Source: Janthinobacterium sp. LM6
GTDB taxonomy: Bacteria > Pseudomonadota > Gammaproteobacteria > Burkholderiales > Burkholderiaceae_D
DNA length: 64,000 nucleotides
Assembly (NCBI RefSeq): GCF_002002885.1
Contig: NZ_CP019510.1
Location: 1,364,001-1,428,000, forward strand
Direction of reading: 5' to 3'
A program made the position numbers and the translations under genes. Within the stretch, counting starts at the first letter, position 1. Every line of letters starts with the position of its first letter. This document shows positions 58,436-64,000 of this stretch, in pieces. The notes under the pieces are model-generated. The model did not search any database. It had not been told where the DNA came from and saw nothing but the letters and a program-made list of their open reading frames with translations.

Positions 58436-61294
58436 TTATGGTGCGATTGAATGAGCCAGCGCGCGGCGGTCGAGTTTTCCTGCTGCTGTGTAAGGCAAGG
58501 CTGCCTGCAGGCGCAATTCGCGGGGAAAGGCTTCGATGCGCGCGTGTTGGCGGCAAAAGGCGACAAAAGCGGGCAATTCGAAGCCGTCGTCGACCACCAG
58601 CAGGCCGATCAAGCCCTGCGGCCCGGCGGTGACGGCCGCGTGCCGTACCCGCGGATAGCTGCACATGGCGTGTTCGAGCGGGGCAGGATGGACGATGTCG
58701 CCATATTCGTTCTTGAGCTGGTCGTCGTGCCGGCCCAGCAGGGTGATGTTGCCCAGGCCATCGTGGCTGGCGATATCGCCTGTGTAGATCCAGCCGTCGC
58801 GGGCGATGGCTGCCGTTTGCGCCGGATCCCCCCAGTAGGCGCTCATCAGCTGGTTGCTGTGCACGCGCAGTTCCCCTGCCTGCCCCGGCCCCAGCGGCTG
58901 GCCATCGCCATCGCAGATTTGCACCACGGCGCCGGCGGGGCGGCCGCAAGCCTGCGCGGCGTCAGGAGCATGCTGGAACAGCATGCACAGGCCGCCCGTT
59001 TCCGTCAGTCCGTAATAATCGATGATGGCGAGCCCCATGCGCTCGCACAAGGCCGTGTGCAGCGCCGATGGCAGGGGCGCGCCCGTGGAGATGATTTGCC
59101 GCAAACCGGCCGGGTGCAGGGTCAGGTGCTCCGGCAGCCGCTGCAGCATGGTCAGCCAGGCGGGGCCTGTCGCCAGCACGCTCACGCCATGGCGCTGGGC
59201 CGCCTGCAAGGTCTTGCCGACATTGCCTCGTTCGCTTTCGTCGGCCAGGTACACGCTGGCGCCGGCAAACAGGGCGGCGACCATGGGATTGCGCAAGCCG
59301 CTCATGGTGTGGCAGTCGCCCAGCGACAGCAGGACGTCGCCGTCGTGCCAGCCAAATTCCGTGGCCGCCAGCTGGCCGCTTTGCAGCAGCGAACGCTGGC
59401 TGTGCACGACGCCCTTGGGCGTGCCGGTGCTGCCTGAGGTAAACAAAATCACGGCAGGGTCGTCGGGATGGACGGCATGTCCGGAGAGGGCCGGCGTTGC
59501 GGGCAGGTCCATCCAGTCTGCCAGCAAGGTTGACAGTTCGGGCAGCGCACAGTCGGGCGGCAAGACCGCTGCTGTTTCCTGGCCGATAGCGTCGAGCAGC
59601 AGTGCCGGGCATGTTGCCAGGGCGGCGGCGCCGTGGCGGGGATGATCCAGCACCAGCAAGGCGGGTTCAATGCGTTCAAGCAAAGGCTGCAGCAAGGCGG
59701 GCGTGTCCGCGAGTTCCTTGCGCAGGGGAACCACGACAGCGCCGATGCGCCAGCTGGCCCAGCTGAGCAGCATGGCTTCAGGATGCTGCGCGCACAGCAT
59801 GACGATGCGGTCGCCTGCCCGGATACCCATCGCCAGCAGACCCCGTTGCAAGGCCGGCACGAGCAACTCGACTTCCGCCCAGCCAAACGCGCTGTCGTCC
59901 ATGCCACACAGCAATAGCGGGCGCTGCTGGTACAGGGTCGGCAGCAATTGCCACAGATATTCGAAGGTTTCTTCCTGGGGCGGCGGACGCACGATCTGGC
60001 TGGCGTAGTAGGACTGCAAACGCGCCATGGCGCCGCTGATGGGAGCCGTCTGCAGCAGTTCCATATCGACCATGTTCCTGGCCTGCTGGCAAACGTATTC
60101 CACTGGCAGCTGCAGACGCTGCGCCACTTGCTCCAGGGTACGCAGCTGGCCTAGCTGGAACAGGATCTGCAACTGCTCCGCACTCAGCTTTTGCGGGCCC
60201 AGGCGTGCCAGACGTTCCGCATAGCATGGGTGGCGCAGCAGCAAGTCGTCCATCAAGCCGCCCAGTGCGTTCGCATCGGGGATGGCGCAGCCATTCAGGC
60301 CGTCGAACCGCAGCAGGGCGTTGACGACGGCGCGCGATGCGGGCAAGGCGAGGTCGAGATCGGCCGGGCGCAGCGGCGCCCCTTCCCATGCGGGCGGCAC
60401 CAGCGCCACCAGGCCGTTGTAGTGCGCCGTGTCCGGTTCGCCATGCAGCGGTCCGCTGGCGTCGAACAGGGTCACTTCCGACATCACCAGCGTCTTGCGG
60501 TCGCCGCGTGCTTGCGCTGCATCAAAACGCTGCTGATAGCGTCGGCCATGAACGATGTTGCCGCCGCGCTCGAAGTACGGCACGGGCTGGCTATTGGCCA
60601 TGTGTACGTGCGGGAAGATGACCGGTGCATTGCTGCGGGCGATGCGCAGCATCTCGCCGGCAAAGGTCAGCGGCGCATAGCGATGCAGCGAATCGAGACC
60701 GTGAATCAGCGCGAACGTGCCGTCGAGAAAAGGCATGGGACTGCCCGGTGGCAAGAAAATGATGTCATGGTTGGGTGCGCGTTGCCCCGCGGGCAGCCAG
60801 TGGGCGTATCCCATGTAGCCGAGCACATCGAAATTGCCTTCCCATACAGAAATAACATGCTGCTGGGGAAATGCCGCTGCCAGCATTTCGCCACTCCAGC
60901 CCGTGCGGCCCCAGGTGTCGAGGATGAGGTCGCCAGCTTGCAGTTGCTCTCTGGCCAGGTCCAGCAAGGGATAAAAGGCGCGCGTGGATTCATTGAAGGG
61001 CTGAAAGGCGGCGTAGCGGTCGGGAATGCGGCGCACATGGCGGCGATGCATGAAGGACAGATATTCGGCGCTGGGCGTCAACTGGGCACGCAGCGCCGAC
61101 AGCATCTGCTCATCGCAGCCTTGCCGCGCTTCCGTAAATAGCGCAAAGCCTTGCACGACGGGAATCTCGATCGCGCACGCCGGACAGCTTAATATTGCTT
61201 CCAGTACATGTGCTGACGTCCCAGCTGGCGTGTCGCCGCGCAGGGGCTGCCGGCAGGCGGGGCAACTCAGGATGTCTAGCGTCGTTTGCAACAT
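58436..61294 (-). CDS. Trm112-like zinc domain / methyltransferase-like / AMP-ligase fusion
   Basis: A 952-residue, three-part protein. Residues 1-60 are a Trm112-like zinc knuckle (C11PAC14 and C37PAC40). Residues 100-235 look like a SAM-methyltransferase fold (LILDTWGRTGWSGEML, PFLDGTFALIHGLDSLHRY), though the glycine motif is altered. After a helical linker, residues 440-952 form an AMP-dependent ligase with TSGSTGTPKG at 619-628, YYGLTETGGL and TAAGKLDRR. It opens the acylation operon and may prepare or modify the acyl unit. It starts 27 bases after the nth stop. Confidence 0.82.
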   Translation of the reverse strand: MLQTTLDILSCPACRQPLRGDTPAGTSAHVLEAILSCPACAIEIPVVQGFALFTEARQGCDEQMLSALRAQLTPSAEYLSFMHRRHVRRIPDRYAAFQPFNESTRAFYPLLDLAREQLQAGDLILDTWGRTGWSGEMLAAAFPQQHVISVWEGNFDVLGYMGYAHWLPAGQRAPNHDIIFLPPGSPMPFLDGTFALIHGLDSLHRYAPLTFAGEMLRIARSNAPVIFPHVHMANSQPVPYFERGGNIVHGRRYQQRFDAAQARGDRKTLVMSEVTLFDASGPLHGEPDTAHYNGLVALVPPAWEGAPLRPADLDLALPASRAVVNALLRFDGLNGCAIPDANALGGLMDDLLLRHPCYAERLARLGPQKLSAEQLQILFQLGQLRTLEQVAQRLQLPVEYVCQQARNMVDMELLQTAPISGAMARLQSYYASQIVRPPPQEETFEYLWQLLPTLYQQRPLLLCGMDDSAFGWAEVELLVPALQRGLLAMGIRAGDRIVMLCAQHPEAMLLSWASWRIGAVVVPLRKELADTPALLQPLLERIEPALLVLDHPRHGAAALATCPALLLDAIGQETAAVLPPDCALPELSTLLADWMDLPATPALSGHAVHPDDPAVILFTSGSTGTPKGVVHSQRSLLQSGQLAATEFGWHDGDVLLSLGDCHTMSGLRNPMVAALFAGASVYLADESERGNVGKTLQAAQRHGVSVLATGPAWLTMLQRLPEHLTLHPAGLRQIISTGAPLPSALHTALCERMGLAIIDYYGLTETGGLCMLFQHAPDAAQACGRPAGAVVQICDGDGQPLGPGQAGELRVHSNQLMSAYWGDPAQTAAIARDGWIYTGDIASHDGLGNITLLGRHDDQLKNEYGDIVHPAPLEHAMCSYPRVRHAAVTAGPQGLIGLLVVDDGFELPAFVAFCRQHARIEAFPRELRLQAALPYTAAGKLDRRALAHSIAP

Positions 61295-61321
61295 GGTGTC
61301 GTCGTTCGTGAAAGTGGGTTG

Positions 61322-61969
61322 TCAGACGACGGCCGGCATCGGCGACTTGTCCTTGTAGTCGCACAGGTCGGCGATCATGCAGTTCCAGCATTGCGGCTTG
61401 CGCGCCGTGCACGTGTAGCGGCCGTGCAGGATGAGCCAGTGATGGGCGTCGTGCAGGAATTCCTTGGGGATGAATTTGAGCAGTTTTTGCTCGACGATAT
61501 CGACATTCTTGCCTGGCGCGATGCCGGTGCGGTTCGAGACGCGGAAGATATGCGTGTCCACGGCCATCGTCGGTTCGCCGAACGCCGTGTTCATGACCAC
61601 ATTCGCCGTCTTGCGGCCCACGCCGGGCAAGGCTTCCAGCGAGGCGCGGTCGCGCGGCACTTCGCCGCCGTGCTGCTCCAGCAGGATCTGGCAGGTGGCG
61701 ATGACGTTCTTCGCCTTGGTGCGGAACAGGCCGATGGTGCGGATGTAGCTGGCCAGCTCGTCGACGCCCAGCGCCAGTATCGTGGCCGGCGTATTGGCGA
61801 CCGGATACAGCAAGCGGGTCGCCTTGTTGACGGACACGTCCGTCGCCTGTGCCGACAGCAGCACGGCGATCAGCAGCTCGAACGGCGTCGTGTAGTCGAG
61901 TTCCGTTTTCGGGGAAGGATTGGCGGCGCGAAAGCGCGTAAAGATTTCCAGGCGTTTGGCGGCGTTCAT
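61322..61969 (-). CDS. nth: Endonuclease III
   Basis: A 215-residue DNA repair glycosylase/AP lyase for oxidised pyrimidines. The helix-hairpin-helix [15 protein letters not shown] carries the catalytic lysine, the aspartate lies in [12 protein letters not shown], and the C-terminal cysteines in [17 protein letters not shown] hold a 4Fe-4S cluster. It overlaps rsxB by 4 bases (ATGA), and the acylation operon follows after 27 bases, so read-through is possible. Confidence 0.96.
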   Translation of the reverse strand: MNAAKRLEIFTRFRAANPSPKTELDYTTPFELLIAVLLSAQATDVSVNKATRLLYPVANTPATILALGVDELASYIRTIGLFRTKAKNVIATCQILLEQHGGEVPRDRASLEALPGVGRKTANVVMNTAFGEPTMAVDTHIFRVSNRTGIAPGKNVDIVEQKLLKFIPKEFLHDAHHWLILHGRYTCTARKPQCWNCMIADLCDYKDKSPMPAVV

Positions 61970-62694
61970 GCGTCTTTTTTCGGGGTGGTGGGGGCTGGCT
62001 GGGGGGTATCCGTGCTGGCGGCTGCCTTGGCGCGCGCGCGCTCCATGGCGGCGGCGATGATGGCGCGCTTGCGTTCCTTTTCCGCCTGTTCATCGGGCGT
62101 GACGGGCACTTCCTGCGTCACTTCGCGCATCTTGGCGACGGCCTTGGCGGCCAGGCGCGCTTCGTTTTCCTCCGTTTCGCGGCGCAGGCGCTGCGTGCGG
62201 AAATCGTGGCGCGCGCGCGCGTCGTCGGCTTCCGCCTGGCTCCAGGCATCCCAGCCCGTGGCGTCGCCGCTGACCGGGTACATGACGATGCAGTCGACGG
62301 GGCAGGGCGCCACGCACAAGTCGCAGCCCGTGCACAGGTCGGTGACCACCGTATGCATCTGCTTGGCGGCGCCGACGATGGCGTCCACCGGGCAAGCCTG
62401 GATGCACAGGGTACAGCCGATACACAGCGATTCGTCGATATAGGCGACAGATCGCGGACGTTCGAGGCCGTTGACGGGATTGAGCGGGATGACTTTTTTG
62501 CCCAGCAAGCCGGCCAGGCGCACGATGCCTTGCGCGCCGCCCGGCGGGCACTGGTTGATGTCGGCGCTGCCGGCGGCAATCGCTTCCGCATACGGGCGGC
62601 AGCCGTTGTAGCCGCATTTGGTGCACTGCGTTTGCGGCAGCAAGTCTTCGATCTGGTCGGCAAGTGAGGGAGGGGCAGGGTGCGGCACGGTCAT
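61966..62694 (-). CDS. rsxB: Electron transport complex protein RsxB/RnfB
   Basis: A 242-residue iron-sulfur protein. An N-terminal Fe-S motif (CTKCGYNGC...CPPGG) is followed by two ferredoxin motifs, [12 protein letters not shown] and [12 protein letters not shown], and a charged C-terminal tail rich in Arg, Glu and Ala. It belongs to the Rsx/Rnf family, but none of the other complex genes is nearby, a common state in betaproteobacteria. I chose the ATG at 62694, which gives the usual N-terminus; upstream ATGs at 62724 and 62778 are less likely. Confidence 0.9.
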   Translation of the reverse strand: MTVPHPAPPSLADQIEDLLPQTQCTKCGYNGCRPYAEAIAAGSADINQCPPGGAQGIVRLAGLLGKKVIPLNPVNGLERPRSVAYIDESLCIGCTLCIQACPVDAIVGAAKQMHTVVTDLCTGCDLCVAPCPVDCIVMYPVSGDATGWDAWSQAEADDARARHDFRTQRLRRETEENEARLAAKAVAKMREVTQEVPVTPDEQAEKERKRAIIAAAMERARAKAAASTDTPQPAPTTPKKDA

Positions 62695-62970
62695 CTTCCA
62701 CGGTAAAACGCCATTATCGGCCATCCGGCGCGCGCACAAGTAAAAACCTGTTTCGCGTGAGGGGATAGCCGGTGCCATGACAGCCTGTTGCAGGCGCGCC
62801 GCAATCGTATTTTATTTCCCGTGGGAATGTCAAAGTGCAAATAAACAACTTTGCAATTTCTTTTTTTTGTGGGAGCATGATTTTTATCAAGCCAGTGATC
62901 AAAAAAAGCCGACCGCCAGTCCTGTTGCCGCGCCTGCACTGCAAGGTGCGCCAGGCCATAGGAGCCAAAC

Positions 62971-63798
62971 ATGCGTTTCCTCCGGACAGTTGGTTTGCCC
63001 TTCTGTTTGTTCATGCACTCTGCACTTGCCCTTGCACACGGGCAGGCTAGCTCCCCCATGGCGGCGCCGGGCGCTGCCAGTTCGCGCATCGTCCGCTTCG
63101 CGGCGGAAGACTGGCCGCCCTTTATTTCCCGCAGCCTGCCGGCCGACGGCATGTCGGGCGCCATGGTCAGCGCCGTTTTCGAGCGTCTCGGCTATACGGT
63201 CAAATATGACTATTTTCCCTGGAAGCGCGCCATGCAGTTTGGCCTGGCCAGTTCCCGCTACGCCGGGTTTCTGGCCGTGTGGCGCACGCCGGAACGGGAA
63301 AAACTCTGCCACTTTTCCGTTCCGGTAGGTAACACGCAGGGGGTGCTGGCCTACCTGAAGGAGGACGGCGTGCCCGGCGCCAGCCTGGCTGATCTGGGCA
63401 AGCTGCGCATCGGCACCGTGGCCGGCTACTCGAATGGGGAACAGTTCGATGGCATGGTGGCGCGTGGCGAGCTGAAGACGGAAGAAGGCTTGAACGACGC
63501 GACGAATCTGAAGAAACTGTTCATCAAGCGTTACCGCGTGATCGTCATCGAGCGCCATGTCCTGCAGCACTTGTTGATGGGGCGCAACTTCAGCAAGGCC
63601 GAGCGCGAACGCATCGCCGTCATCGATACCGTCTTCAAGGAGCGTCCCGTGCATGTGTGCTTCCAGCGCGATGCCGAGGGGGCGGCGTGGCAAAAACGCT
63701 TCAACGAGGCGGCGCGCGATATCGATACGGCCCGGCTGGAACGCGATTACTGGAAGCGGCTCGACCAGAGCCTGGCGACCGCCCCAGCGACTCCCTGA
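62971..63798 (+). CDS. Periplasmic solute-binding protein (SBP family 3)
   Basis: A 275-residue exported protein with a signal peptide (cut near ALAHG, about residue 24). RFAAEDWPPFISRSLPADGMSGAM, DYFPWKRAMQFG and KLRIGTVAGYSNGEQFD are typical of family 3 binding proteins, which bind amino acids or act as sensors. No ABC permease or ATPase gene is near, so it may be an orphan binding or signalling protein. GGAG lies six bases before the ATG. Confidence 0.85.
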   Translation: MRFLRTVGLPFCLFMHSALALAHGQASSPMAAPGAASSRIVRFAAEDWPPFISRSLPADGMSGAMVSAVFERLGYTVKYDYFPWKRAMQFGLASSRYAGFLAVWRTPEREKLCHFSVPVGNTQGVLAYLKEDGVPGASLADLGKLRIGTVAGYSNGEQFDGMVARGELKTEEGLNDATNLKKLFIKRYRVIVIERHVLQHLLMGRNFSKAERERIAVIDTVFKERPVHVCFQRDAEGAAWQKRFNEAARDIDTARLERDYWKRLDQSLATAPATP

Positions 63799-63927
63799 CA
63801 CGGCGCGCCGCCGCTGTTGTTAGTTGCCAAAACGAAATATCTAAATACGAAACCATTCGTTCTTGTTTGTTTGTCCATCCTTTAGTCTGCAGCCACTGTG
63901 TTGACGACTTTGAAAGGATGTTTGCGT

Positions 63928-64000
63928 ATGCTGGAACCGATTCACAAGCAAGACCCCGCCCCGCGTTTGCGGCAACTGGCGCACGCCGTCTCCGCAGCCA
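63928..64000 (+). CDS. Start of an unidentified gene (partial)
   Basis: An ATG with AAAGGA nine bases upstream opens a frame that runs to the right edge (MLEPIHKQDPAPRLRQLAHA and four more residues). Too little is visible to identify it. The 129 bases before it are A+T-rich and may hold its promoter. Confidence 0.45.
   Translation, partial: MLEPIHKQDPAPRLRQLAHAVSAA

Noticed and set aside
58422-58949. N-terminal extension of the ligase-carrier fusion
   Set aside because: The added sequence is Arg/Pro-rich, lies inside the preceding gene in another frame, and the family N-terminus fits the ATG at 58421.

Overview
The window looks like chromosome of a betaproteobacterium of the family Oxalobacteraceae, most like Janthinobacterium. 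This is judged from the high G+C content, the conserved neighbourhood ispB / rplU-rpmA-obgE-proB, the rsxB-nth pair, and general protein character. No similarity search was run. No integrase, transposase, phage gene or CRISPR array was seen.

Bases 1-24,985 are mostly nucleobase catabolism. A nucleoside-salvage group comes first: an aldehyde dehydrogenase tail, deoA, cdd and a second deaminase-like gene. Unrelated genes follow: dipeptidase, VOC protein and two small envelope proteins. Next is a complete reductive pyrimidine pathway: a RutR-like regulator, a MocR regulator, an omega-aminotransferase, mmsA, preT, preA, an NCS1 transporter, hydA and a carbamoyl-amino-acid hydrolase. Together these can take uracil or thymine to beta-alanine or its methyl analogue and on to acyl-CoA. 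A partial purine (urate) group follows: a UraD-allantoate amidohydrolase fusion, a LysR regulator, the urate hydroxylase puuD, an M20 peptidase and an amidase. Three copies of a GGGGTC palindrome lie between genes in the first 10 kb.

Bases 25,030-39,264 hold pqiABC (lipid transport between membranes), a DUF2946 / TonB receptor / PepSY metal-uptake trio, the catechol lower pathway (a CatR-like regulator with an ATAC-N7-GTAT operator, then catB-catC-catD without catA), a sodium:solute symporter and a GntP permease.

Bases 39,265-45,863 form an accessory segment ending at a tRNA-Pro(CGG). It has decayed gene fragments, a small membrane protein, and a compact five-gene leftward operon (glycosyltransferase 2, secreted protein, diiron ferritin-like protein, GT-B glycosyltransferase, fatty acid desaturase) whose product I do not recognise.

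Bases 45,918-54,432 hold an AsmA protein, an arsR-arsC-arsH operon without an efflux pump and apparently with a leaderless promoter, then ispB, rplU, rpmA, obgE, a small membrane protein and proB.

Bases 54,468-61,294 are the most interesting part. It is a leftward operon resembling the Dlt machinery that acylates cell-envelope polymers: a Trm112/methyltransferase-like/AMP-ligase fusion, an AMP-ligase-acyl carrier fusion, a DltD-like SGNH protein, a DltB-like MBOAT protein, and an easily missed 46-residue membrane microprotein. The microprotein ends in FRYGQL, which resembles the C-terminal acyl-shuttle hexapeptide of DltX. nth, rsxB, a periplasmic binding protein and the start of one more gene close the window.
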